Below are positions 1 to 8,019 of a stretch of DNA of 64,000 nucleotides, piece by piece (position 1 is the first letter of the stretch; each line of letters opens with the position of its first letter). This DNA is from Flaviramulus sp. GTDB taxonomy: Bacteria > Bacteroidota > Bacteroidia > Flavobacteriales > Flavobacteriaceae. The notes beneath the pieces are model-generated. The model was given only the letters and a program-made list of their open reading frames with translations, searched no databases and was not told the DNA's origin. The position numbers and the translations under genes were made by a program. The stretch covers positions 97,809-161,808 of the forward strand of contig JANQTJ010000015.1 in assembly GCA_030731745.1 (NCBI GenBank), read 5' to 3'.

Positions 1-120
1 TTAATATTAGGTTTAAATTCTCTATATAAAGAAGAAAAAGATCCCGAAATAATGGATCTAATGAAAAGACTAACCGTTATTAAACAAAAAATAGAAAAAA
101 GGCTTAAGGGCAGGCCATAA
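1..120 (+). CDS. C-terminal fragment of a truncated gene, function unknown
   Basis: The window opens inside a reading frame that runs 39 codons to a TAA at 118-120. The visible tail is lysine- and glutamate-rich and looks helical (ends KRLKGRP). It lies 22 bases before the SDR gene in the same direction, so it is probably an upstream member of the same operon. Nothing in this short tail identifies a family. Confidence 0.5.
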   Translation, partial: LILGLNSLYKEEKDPEIMDLMKRLTVIKQKIEKRLKGRP

Positions 121-142
121 ATATAAATTGCCCTAAAACCAT

Positions 143-826
143 ATGAAAACAATTATTTTAATAGGTGGAAGTAAGGGTATTGGAAATGCCATATTAAAAA
201 ATCTCCTTAAACATAGCAAAGTAATTAATATTAGTAGAACTTCACCAGAAGAAACACATACTAACTTAACACACTATTCATGCGATGCTGTTAAAGAAAA
301 ATTACCAGAAATTGATGCTGCAGATGGCTTAATTTATTGCCCAGGAAGTATCAACTTAAAACCTATATCGAGACTAAGTATTGATGATTTTAAGGACGAC
401 TTCGACATTAACGTTTTAGGGGCTGTTAAAGCCATCCAAAAATACCTAACTATTCTTAAAAGTGGCAATAAACCTGCCATTCTTTTATTTAGCACGGTTG
501 CTGCAAAATTAGGTATGCCCTTTCACGCAAGTATAGCGACATCAAAAGCAGGTGTCGAAGGTTTAGTAAAATCTTTAGGTGCAGAATTAGCTCCAATTGT
601 TCGAATTAATGCAATTGCTCCAACGGTTACAGATACAGCACTAGCTTCGAAACTTCTTAGAAATGAGAAAATGATTGAAAATATTACAGAACGTCATCCT
701 TTAAAAAAGTTTCTAAATCCTGAAGAAGTAGCCCATATGGCAGAGTTTCTAATATCTGATAAAGCAGCCTCATTATCTGGTCAAATCTTTGAAATGGATT
801 GTGGTATTGTTAGTTTTAAAATATAA
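143..826 (+). CDS. SDR family short-chain dehydrogenase/reductase
   Basis: A 227-residue cytoplasmic NAD(P)-dependent oxidoreductase. The N-terminal Rossmann motif GGSKGIG (residues 8-14) binds the dinucleotide. The usual catalytic Tyr-x3-Lys is altered: the motif region reads HASIATSKAGVEGL, so the Lys is present but the position of the Tyr is occupied by Ile or Ala. An N-terminal beta-strand, the FSTVAA serine region and the C-terminal SGQIFEMDCG are typical of the FabG-like 'classical' SDRs. It heads a tight run with glutathione peroxidase, TspO and photolyase. The substrate cannot be predicted, and the missing Tyr leaves activity uncertain. Confidence 0.85.
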   Translation: MKTIILIGGSKGIGNAILKNLLKHSKVINISRTSPEETHTNLTHYSCDAVKEKLPEIDAADGLIYCPGSINLKPISRLSIDDFKDDFDINVLGAVKAIQKYLTILKSGNKPAILLFSTVAAKLGMPFHASIATSKAGVEGLVKSLGAELAPIVRINAIAPTVTDTALASKLLRNEKMIENITERHPLKKFLNPEEVAHMAEFLISDKAASLSGQIFEMDCGIVSFKI

Positions 827-829
827 TTT

Positions 830-1372
830 ATGAATCCATTTATAGCATTTTTAGCTACGCTGTTTTCTATACAAAGCAACCCTAAAGAAAAAATGAATAT
901 AGAATCAATTTATGATATCACCATTAATTCTATTAATGGGCAACACATTAATTTATCTGATTTCAGAGGTAAATACTTGCTATTTGTAAATGTTGCCTCT
1001 AAGTGTGGTTTTACACCTCAATACAAAGAGCTTCAAGAACTTCATGAAAATTATAAAGATAAACTTCAAATTATTGGCATTCCTTGTAATCAATTTGGAA
1101 ATCAAGAACCAGGAAATTCAAATGAAATTGTATCATTTTGTGAAGTGAATTATGGTGTTACTTTTTTAATCAGCGAAAAAATTGATGTTAAAGGAAAAAA
1201 CCAACATCCTTTATATAGCTGGTTAACTCAAAAAATAAATAATGGCAAAACTGACTCTTCTGTTAAATGGAACTTTCAAAAATACTTAGTTGATACGAAT
1301 GGACAATTAATTGATTATTATTTATCTGTAACAAGCCCATTAAATTCTAAAATAACTAAACACCTAAAATAA
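830..1372 (+). CDS. Glutathione peroxidase family protein (thiol peroxidase)
   Basis: A 180-residue peroxidase that reduces hydroperoxides. The active-site region NVASKCGFTPQY carries the peroxidatic Cys (residue 59, Cys rather than selenocysteine). The family motif PCNQFGNQEPG and the WNFQKYLVD segment supply the Gln and Trp of the catalytic tetrad. A second Cys in PCNQF suggests recycling by thioredoxin, as in most bacterial members, which fits a bacillithiol rather than glutathione organism (see the YtxJ gene at 46692). About 20 extra N-terminal residues are hydrophobic and could be a signal or anchor; an internal Met at residue 22 is an alternative start. It follows the SDR gene by 3 bases. 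Confidence 0.93.
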   Translation: MNPFIAFLATLFSIQSNPKEKMNIESIYDITINSINGQHINLSDFRGKYLLFVNVASKCGFTPQYKELQELHENYKDKLQIIGIPCNQFGNQEPGNSNEIVSFCEVNYGVTFLISEKIDVKGKNQHPLYSWLTQKINNGKTDSSVKWNFQKYLVDTNGQLIDYYLSVTSPLNSKITKHLK

Positions 1373-1375
1373 AAC

Positions 1376-1543
1376 ATGTTCGGTTTATTCAAAAAAAAAT
1401 CAGAAGTTGATAAACTTCAAAATAAATACAAATCTTTAATGAAAGAATGGCATGCGCTATCTAGTATAAATAGATCTGAAAGTGATAAAAAATATGCTGA
1501 AGCTGAAGAAATAGCTAAACAAATTGAAAAATTAAAACTTTGA
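1376..1543 (+). CDS. Small Lacal_2735-like protein (55 aa)
   Basis: A 55-residue frame starts at ATG 1376, three bases after the peroxidase stop, and ends at TGA 1541-1543. It begins MFGLFKKKSEVDKLQ and is then highly charged and helical (KYAEAEEIAKQIEKLKL). This matches the small flavobacterial family named Lacal_2735 as I remember it; its function is unknown. Its stop overlaps the TTG start of the next gene by two bases, indicating translational coupling. Confidence 0.75.
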   Translation: MFGLFKKKSEVDKLQNKYKSLMKEWHALSSINRSESDKKYAEAEEIAKQIEKLKL

Positions 1544-2001
1544 AATTATTTAAATATATTTTCGTTTTTTTAATTATAAACTTTAGCGCTTTAGCTATAG
1601 GAACTTGGTTGATGAATGATGGTCCGCAAACAGATTGGTATATCAATTTAAACCAAGCGCCATGGACACCACCTGGTTGGGTTTTTGGTGCAGTATGGAC
1701 AACTATAATGATATGTTTTTCAGTATATATGGGTTATCTGTACAAAATTCTACCAGCAAAAAATATATTATTATTATTTACTGTCCAATTTATCCTTAAC
1801 GTGCTTTGGAATTATGTTTTCTTTAACCAACACATGGTTGGTTTAGGACTTACCTTTATATTAATGTTAACTTTAATTATTGGGGTTTTTATGTTTTCGC
1901 ATTACAAAACATTAAAAACTAAAAATTTATTAATAGCGCCCTATTTTATTTGGTTATGTATAGCCACCTCACTTAATGCTTATATTTTATTTTATAACTA
2001 A
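1540..2001 (+). CDS. tspO: TspO/MBR family membrane protein
   Basis: A 153-residue integral membrane protein with five predicted transmembrane helices. The family signature is a Trp- and Pro-rich first loop (TDWYINLNQAPWTPPGWVFGAVW) and WNYVFF in helix 3. TspO proteins bind tetrapyrroles and act in porphyrin, light and oxidative stress responses, which suits the photolyase and peroxidase neighbours. The start is probably TTG at 1540, overlapping the upstream stop; no ATG precedes the conserved helix. Its stop overlaps the next ATG (TAATG at 1999-2003). Confidence 0.93.
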   Translation: MKLFKYIFVFLIINFSALAIGTWLMNDGPQTDWYINLNQAPWTPPGWVFGAVWTTIMICFSVYMGYLYKILPAKNILLLFTVQFILNVLWNYVFFNQHMVGLGLTFILMLTLIIGVFMFSHYKTLKTKNLLIAPYFIWLCIATSLNAYILFYN

Positions 2002-2462
2002 TGAAAATTTACACACTACATAAAAAACAAAACCTACCTATTTCTATAGATAAAGCTTGGGATTTTTTATCAGATCCCAAAAATCTTAAAACTATAACAC
2101 CAGAATATATGGGATTCCATATATTATCAGGAGCAGACAGACCAATGTTTGCAGGACAAATAATTCAATACATCGTAACACCAGTATTCGGAATTAAAAC
2201 AAAATGGGTAACTGAAATTACACATAGCATTGATAAACACTATTTTGTTGATGAACAGCGTTTTGGACCATACGCCTTATGGCATCATAAACATTTTATA
2301 AAAGAAATTGATGGCGGTGTTGAAATGGAAGATATAATTGACTACAAAGTACCTTTTGGGATACTCGGACAATTAGTTCATCCTATTCTAGTAAAGCCAA
2401 AACTAGAAGAGATTTTTAACTATAGAACAAAAAAATTAGAAGAATTATTCGGGGTTTACTAA
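2001..2462 (+). CDS. SRPBCC family protein
   Basis: A 153-residue START/Bet v 1-like protein. It opens with the family's edge strand and helix (LPISIDKAWDFLSDPKNLKTITPEYMGF) and shows the typical WVTEITH and DIIDYKVPFG strands. Such proteins bind hydrophobic ligands; relatives near photolyase genes are sometimes labelled cell division inhibitor-like. The ligand is unknown. It is translationally coupled to tspO and followed 17 bases later by the photolyase. Confidence 0.88.
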   Translation: MKIYTLHKKQNLPISIDKAWDFLSDPKNLKTITPEYMGFHILSGADRPMFAGQIIQYIVTPVFGIKTKWVTEITHSIDKHYFVDEQRFGPYALWHHKHFIKEIDGGVEMEDIIDYKVPFGILGQLVHPILVKPKLEEIFNYRTKKLEELFGVY

Positions 2463-2479
2463 AAGTAAAAAACTTATTA

Positions 2480-3787
2480 ATGAAACAACCCATTGCTATT
2501 TTCTGGTTTCGACGTGATTTAAGATTAGAAGACAATCATGGACTATTTGAAGCTTTATCTGGAAATGAAAAAGTACTTCCTATTTTTATTTTTGATTCCG
2601 ATATTTTAGAAAAATTACCAAAAGAAGATGCTAGGGTTACCTTTATTCATCAAATACTGCAAAACATAAATACAAAGCTTAAAAATGAATATAATAGTGG
2701 TATTTCTATATCACATGGTAAACCTCTAGATGTTTTTAAAGATCTTATCGTAAATTTTAACATTAAAAGTGTTTATACTAATCATGATTACGAACCATAT
2801 GCAAGAAAACGAGATTCTGAAATTGAAACTTTTTTAAATGAAAATGGAGTTGTTTTTTCCTCATTTAAAGATCAAGTAATATTTGAAAAGCATGATGTCA
2901 TTAAAAGTGACGGGACTCCTTATTTGGTTTACACACCTTACATGAAGCAATGGAAAAAAATATTTGAAGGTAATCCTTTAAATACATATACTTCAGAAGA
3001 AAAACTTCATAATTTAGTTACTAATATAGAACCACAAAATGTAAATTTAAGTGAGATAGGCTTTGTAAAATCAAATGAAGTCATTAAAGATTTTACAGTA
3101 ACACCAAAATTAATACAAACATACGAAGCTACCAGAAACTTTCCTTCCCAAGATAGCACCTCAAGACTAGGACCTCATTTACGTTTTGGTACAGTAAGCA
3201 TAAGGGCTATGGTAAAAAAAGCAATTGCAGAAAAAAATGAAATTTTTTGGAATGAATTAATTTGGAGAGAGTTTTTTACAAATATTTTATGGCATTTTCC
3301 TAATACAAAAAATAAATCTTTTAAACCTCAATATGACCGTATTGAATGGCGAAATGATGAAAAAGAATTTAAGGCTTGGTGTGAAGGCAAAACCGGCTAT
3401 CCTTTAGTAGATGCGGGAATGCGACAATTAAACCAATCAGGATTTATGCATAACCGTGTACGGATGTTAGTTGGAAGTTTTTTATGTAAACATTTACTTA
3501 TTGATTGGCGATGGGGTGAAGCTTATTTTGCTAAAAAACTCCATGATTATGAAATGGCTAGTAATATAGGAAATTGGCAATGGGTAGCAGGCTGTGGTGT
3601 TGATGCAGTACCTTATTTCAGAATTTTTAACCCAACAAGTCAAATTGAAAAATTTGATAAAAATTTAGAATATATCAAAAAGTGGGTTCCAGATTTTCAA
3701 GAGCTAACATACCCCTCACACATAGTAGACCATAAAATGGCTAGAGAACGTTGTTTAAAGGTCTATAAAAGTGCTTTAAATAGTTGA
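2480..3787 (+). CDS. phrB: Deoxyribodipyrimidine photo-lyase (class I CPD photolyase)
   Basis: A 435-residue FAD-dependent enzyme that uses blue light to split cyclobutane pyrimidine dimers. The N-terminal alpha/beta antenna domain begins FWFRRDLRLEDNHGL. The helical FAD-binding domain contains SRLGPHLRFGTVS, FWNELIWREFF, the GYPLVDAGMRQL and MHNRVRM motifs, and WQWVAGCGVDAVPYFRIFNP near the end. The length is normal for class I. It is the last gene of the stress operon and is followed by a strong hairpin. Confidence 0.95.
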   Translation: MKQPIAIFWFRRDLRLEDNHGLFEALSGNEKVLPIFIFDSDILEKLPKEDARVTFIHQILQNINTKLKNEYNSGISISHGKPLDVFKDLIVNFNIKSVYTNHDYEPYARKRDSEIETFLNENGVVFSSFKDQVIFEKHDVIKSDGTPYLVYTPYMKQWKKIFEGNPLNTYTSEEKLHNLVTNIEPQNVNLSEIGFVKSNEVIKDFTVTPKLIQTYEATRNFPSQDSTSRLGPHLRFGTVSIRAMVKKAIAEKNEIFWNELIWREFFTNILWHFPNTKNKSFKPQYDRIEWRNDEKEFKAWCEGKTGYPLVDAGMRQLNQSGFMHNRVRMLVGSFLCKHLLIDWRWGEAYFAKKLHDYEMASNIGNWQWVAGCGVDAVPYFRIFNPTSQIEKFDKNLEYIKKWVPDFQELTYPSHIVDHKMARERCLKVYKSALNS

Positions 3788-3890
3788 AAACAAAACTTTA
3801 TCGAAAATACACCTAGTTATACGTATTGCTTATTTAGACAAAAAAAGATTAAATTTAAAAATGACTAAACTTTGAAAACTATTTAAGTAA

Positions 3891-3930
3891 GAAAAACGTA
3901 ATTATGATTATAAATTACGTTTTTCAATTA
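3891..3930 (+). terminator. Hairpin terminator after photolyase operon
   Basis: A perfect 13-bp stem: GAAAAACGTAATT at 3891-3903 pairs with AATTACGTTTTTC at 3913-3925 around a 9-base loop. The T-run lies in the second arm rather than behind it, so it may work in either direction. It lies about 100 bases past the photolyase stop. Confidence 0.6.
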
Positions 3931-4386
3931 GTTTCTTCTCACAAAAAAATAACTTGTTCAGAATTTAAAACTGGAAAATTCAAACACACAAATCCTGAAT
4001 TTAAAGATTGGCTAATTACAAGAAATGATACCATTCAAATAAAAAAACAAGACTTCTGATATAGAAATATATAGTTTAATTAACTGGAAAACTGATTGCT
4101 AATTTGTTTTAACTTATAATAAAGTATCAAACTCTAATAACTGAAATTATATTTGTAAAGTGTTCATTATTAATATTATAAAAATTATTATGAAAAAATA
4201 TGTTTGTATTAAAAAATGAATCAATGAGTTATATGAGATCATAAATGATAAAAATTCAATAACCTATTTAATTAATTAATAGTTGAAAACATAACATATA
4301 TAAATATAAAGAAAAACAAAATTATTGCTAACTTTATGACATTCGATAATTCCTAGAAAGTTTAAACTAACCTTAATTAAATCTTT
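3931..4386. other. Intergenic stretch with no supported gene
   Basis: About 450 bases of very AT-rich sequence between the photolyase hairpin and the next gene. I see no RNA gene, repeat or convincing coding frame. The promoter of the next gene presumably lies in the last 100 bases, but no clear Bacteroidota -33/-7 pair (TTTG, TAnnTTTG) can be assigned. Confidence 0.5.
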
Positions 4387-7300
4387 ATGAAAAAAATCTA
4401 TTATTTCCTTTTAGTTTTTCTTATTAGCTTACCAACTCAAGTACTCGCTCAACAATCTACAGACAAAAAAAAAGAAGACCCTTTTGATGGGTTGAAGTTT
4501 AGAAGTATAGGGCCTGCTTTTATGAGCGGACGAATAGCAGATATTAAAATTCATCCAAAAAACGAAAACATATGGTACGTAGCTGTTGGGTCTGGAGGTG
4601 TTTGGAAAACCTTAAATGCAGGAACAACATGGACACCAATTTTTGATGAACAAACTTCATATTCTATTGGGACTGTAACTATAGATCCAAATAATTCAGA
4701 AACTATTTGGGTTGGTACAGGAGAAGATATTGGTGGTAGACACGTTGGTTATGGTGATGGCGTTTATAAAAGTGAAGATGGAGGTACTACGTGGAAAAAT
4801 ATGGGCCTTAAAAACTCACAACACATTTCAAGAATATTAATTCATCCAGAAAATAGCAATATCATTTGGGTAACAGCTCAAGGTCCACTTTGGAATAAAG
4901 GTGGTGAGCGTGGTTTATATAAATCAATTGATGGCGGAAATACTTGGAAAAAAACATTAGGTGATAATGAATGGACGGGAGCTACTGATTTGGTTATAGA
5001 TCCAAATAAACCAGATATTATGTATGCTGCAACTTGGCAAAGACACAGAACTGTTGCTGCATATATAGGAGGAGGACCTGGAACTGCTCTTTATAAAAGC
5101 AAGGATGGTGGAGATACGTGGGATAAATTGACAAATGGACTACCTAAATCATGGATGGGAAAAATAGGTTTAGCTATGTCTCACTTTGATTCAAACATAC
5201 TTTATGCTGCCATAGAACTAGATAGAAGAACTGGTGGTTTATATAGGTCTGAAGATGGGGGTGCTTCTTGGAAAAAAATGTCGGATGCTGTTTCAGGAGG
5301 TACAGGACCACATTATTATCAAGAACTTTATGCATCACCACATCAAAAAGATAGGTTATACCTAATGGATAATAATTTGCAAATTTCTGAAGATGGAGGT
5401 AAGACTTTTTATCGTATGAATGAAAAAAACAAACATGGTGATAACCATGCTATAGCCTTTAAAAAAAGCGACCCTAATTACTTAATTGTTGGTTCAGATG
5501 GTGGCATGTATGAATCCTTCGACCTAACAAAAACATGGAAATATATTGAAAACTTACCCTTAACACAATTCTACAAAGTAGCCGTTGATGATGCGAAACC
5601 TTTTTATAATATCTATGGAGGCACACAGGATAATAGTACTGAAGGAGGTCCTTCTAGAACAGATAATATTCAAGGCATTCAGAATAGTGATTGGAGAGTT
5701 GTTTTAAATTGGGATGGACACCAGCCAGCTACAGAACCGGGTAATCCTGATATTATTTACGGGGAACGACAAGAAGGAACTTTATCAAGAATTGACATGA
5801 GCACTGGTGAAGTTGTTGATATTCAACCACAACCATCAGAGAATGAAAATTTTGAACGATTTAATTGGGATGCTCCAATACTAGTGAGTCCACATTCGCC
5901 TACTACCATTTATTTTGCATCACAACGTGTATGGAAATCAGAAAACCGTGGTGATAACTGGACTGCTATTTCAGAAGATCTTACAAGAAATGAAGAACGA
6001 TTAGCATTACCAATTATGGGTAAAAATCAATCTTGGGATGCACCTTGGGATGTTTCAGCAATGTCTAACTATAATACGATTACATCATTAGCAGAATCTC
6101 CAAAACAAAAAGGTTTAATTTATGCTGGAACAGATGATGGACGAATAAACATAACAGAAAACGGAGGTCTAAATTGGACAACTATAGAGTTAAGTAAAAT
6201 AACTGGAGTTCCTGCAACAGCATTTATAAATGATATAAAAGCAGATTTATTTGATGCCAATGTGGTTTACATGGCTTTAGATAATCACAAATATGGCGAT
6301 TTTAACCCTTATCTTCTAAAAAGTAATAATAGAGGTAAATCATGGACTTCTATTTCCAGTAGTATCCCAGACCGAAATTTAGTTTGGAGAATAGTTCAAG
6401 ATCATGTAAATAAAAACTTATTATTTATAGCTACAGAATTTGGTATATATTTTTCAGTAAGTAGTGGTCAAAAATGGACGCAAATTAAGGGAGGCATTCC
6501 AACGATATCATTTAGAGATTTAGCGATTCAAAAAAGAGAAAACGACTTAGTAGCTGCTTCATTTGGTAGAGGTTTTTATGTACTTGATGATTATTCCGCC
6601 TTGAGAGATATATCTGAATCTATAATAGATCAAAAAACCACATTATTCCCGGTTCGTGATGCTTGGTGGTACATACCACGTTCTCATCTTGGTTTTGAAG
6701 AAGGAAAAGGAAGTCAAGGTGATTCTCATTTTATTGCACCAAACCCTGATTTTGGAGCTACATTTACTTATTATTTAAAAGAGGTTAAAACACCTAAAAA
6801 GAAATCTAGAAAGGAGAAAGAAAAAACAATGATAAGTGTTGATATCCCTTTTCCTGGTTGGGATACGCTTGAAAATGAGAAGTTGGAGACTGAAGCAAAA
6901 CTTCTTTTCTCAATAACTAATAGTGAGGGTGAAGTTATAAGAAGAATAGAAACACTAGCAAAAGTTGGAATGCATAGAATTACATGGGATTTATCTTATC
7001 CAAATATGAATCCAATTACATTAAACCAAAATTCTGAAAATCAAGTGACTCCAAAAGGTTTTTTAGCACCAACAGGAATATACACAGTTAGAATGTACCT
7101 TGTGGAGAATGGTAATGTAGAAACACTGTCAGAACCTATTTCATTTAATGTTAAACCTTTACGGGAATCAGCTTTAGAAGGTTCTAGTATAGAAAAAACA
7201 TCAGAATTCTGGCGCTCATTTGAAAATGCTAATAGGAATGCATCACAATTCAATATTCAAATTAATAAAGCTACTAAAAGAGCTAAAGCATTACACATAG

Positions 7301-7635
7301 CTATTCAAAGAAGTACTATATCTCCAGGTGGTATTGATAAAGATTTAGCCGAAATAACTAATAATATAGAAAGATTGAGATCATCATATTATGGAAATCA
7401 AGCTAAAGTGGAAGTTGGTGAAAAAGCCGCTCCTACAGTAGACACAAGAATGTTTGCGATATTAAGAGGTATCGAATCATCAACCTATGGTCCAACTTCA
7501 ATTCATAAAGAGCAACTAAGTATTATTGAAAAACAGTTATCTATCTCACTAGCTAAATTGAATGAAATAAAATCACTATTAGATACAATAACTAGCAAAC
7601 TTCAAGAAGCTGGATCTCCCTATATTGAAGATTAA
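4387..7635 (+). CDS. Secreted sortilin (VPS10)/BNR-repeat propeller protein
   Basis: A 1082-residue exported protein. A Sec signal peptide (MKKIYYFLLVFLISLPTQVLAQ) is followed by many Asp-box repeats of the form S.DGG.TW (for example KSEDGGTTWKNMG, KSIDGGNTWKK, RSEDGGASWKKM, ENGGLNWTT) spread over roughly residues 30-720, implying one or two beta-propellers. Residues from about 780 to 930 look like an Ig-like strand domain (TGIYTVRMYLVENG), and the last 150 residues are helical. Bacteroidota proteins of this architecture are often labelled 'glycosyl hydrolase', but no catalytic residues can be recognised, so the role is open. It is flanked by terminators or long gaps and appears monocistronic. 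Confidence 0.85.
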   Translation: MKKIYYFLLVFLISLPTQVLAQQSTDKKKEDPFDGLKFRSIGPAFMSGRIADIKIHPKNENIWYVAVGSGGVWKTLNAGTTWTPIFDEQTSYSIGTVTIDPNNSETIWVGTGEDIGGRHVGYGDGVYKSEDGGTTWKNMGLKNSQHISRILIHPENSNIIWVTAQGPLWNKGGERGLYKSIDGGNTWKKTLGDNEWTGATDLVIDPNKPDIMYAATWQRHRTVAAYIGGGPGTALYKSKDGGDTWDKLTNGLPKSWMGKIGLAMSHFDSNILYAAIELDRRTGGLYRSEDGGASWKKMSDAVSGGTGPHYYQELYASPHQKDRLYLMDNNLQISEDGGKTFYRMNEKNKHGDNHAIAFKKSDPNYLIVGSDGGMYESFDLTKTWKYIENLPLTQFYKVAVDDAKPFYNIYGGTQDNSTEGGPSRTDNIQGIQNSDWRVVLNWDGHQPATEPGNPDIIYGERQEGTLSRIDMSTGEVVDIQPQPSENENFERFNWDAPILVSPHSPTTIYFASQRVWKSENRGDNWTAISEDLTRNEERLALPIMGKNQSWDAPWDVSAMSNYNTITSLAESPKQKGLIYAGTDDGRINITENGGLNWTTIELSKITGVPATAFINDIKADLFDANVVYMALDNHKYGDFNPYLLKSNNRGKSWTSISSSIPDRNLVWRIVQDHVNKNLLFIATEFGIYFSVSSGQKWTQIKGGIPTISFRDLAIQKRENDLVAASFGRGFYVLDDYSALRDISESIIDQKTTLFPVRDAWWYIPRSHLGFEEGKGSQGDSHFIAPNPDFGATFTYYLKEVKTPKKKSRKEKEKTMISVDIPFPGWDTLENEKLETEAKLLFSITNSEGEVIRRIETLAKVGMHRITWDLSYPNMNPITLNQNSENQVTPKGFLAPTGIYTVRMYLVENGNVETLSEPISFNVKPLRESALEGSSIEKTSEFWRSFENANRNASQFNIQINKATKRAKALHIAIQRSTISPGGIDKDLAEITNNIERLRSSYYGNQAKVEVGEKAAPTVDTRMFAILRGIESSTYGPTSIHKEQLSIIEKQLSISLAKLNEIKSLLDTITSKLQEAGSPYIED

Positions 7636-7658
7636 AAAGAGTATGTTTTAGGAAACAA

Positions 7659-7689
7659 AAAACCCCACAATTCATAATAGTGGGGTTTT
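7659..7689. terminator. Bidirectional terminator between propeller gene and tRNA-Arg
   Basis: AAAACCCCAC (7659-7668) pairs with GTGGGGTTTT (7680-7689) around an 11-base loop, with A-runs on one side and T-runs on the other. It can end both the forward propeller gene and the reverse tRNA. Confidence 0.85.
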
Positions 7690-7700
7690 AATTTATTAAG

Positions 7701-7774
7701 TGAGCCCTAAAGGATTCGAACCTTTGACCGCCTCCTTAGAAGGGAGGTGCTCTATCCAGCTGAGCTAAGAGCCC
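7701..7774 (-). tRNA. tRNA-Arg (anticodon UCU)
   Basis: The reverse strand folds as a complete cloverleaf of 74 bases. The acceptor GGGCTCT pairs with AGGGCTC (including G-U pairs). The D stem is GCTC/GAGC, the anticodon stem CCTCC/GGAGG with loop CTTCTAA, giving anticodon TCT (reads AGA/AGG), and the T arm is AAAGG-TTCGAAT-CCTTT. The 3' CCA is not encoded. Confidence 0.95.
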
Positions 7775-8019
7775 TCATCACGGAAACATTTATTTATGTA
7801 AATTTCCGGAGAGCAAATATAAAATTAACTATATATCTAACCAAAAGAAATGTTTATTATTTTTTGTGAAAATTATTTTTAAAATCAGTATTAAAAATCA
7901 GGGTATTAGCTCTGTAAATATTTATTTAAAATTTCTTTTTGCCTAAAAAAAACTATACAAGTATTCTGGAAGTAGTTATTTTCATTATATTAGTAACACT
8001 ACAACTAAAATAAATAATT

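Noticed and set aside
3904..4059. 51-codon open frame after the photolyase gene
   Set aside because: Its first codons lie inside the terminator-like hairpin, it has no recognisable motif, and its composition is ordinary AT-rich noise.
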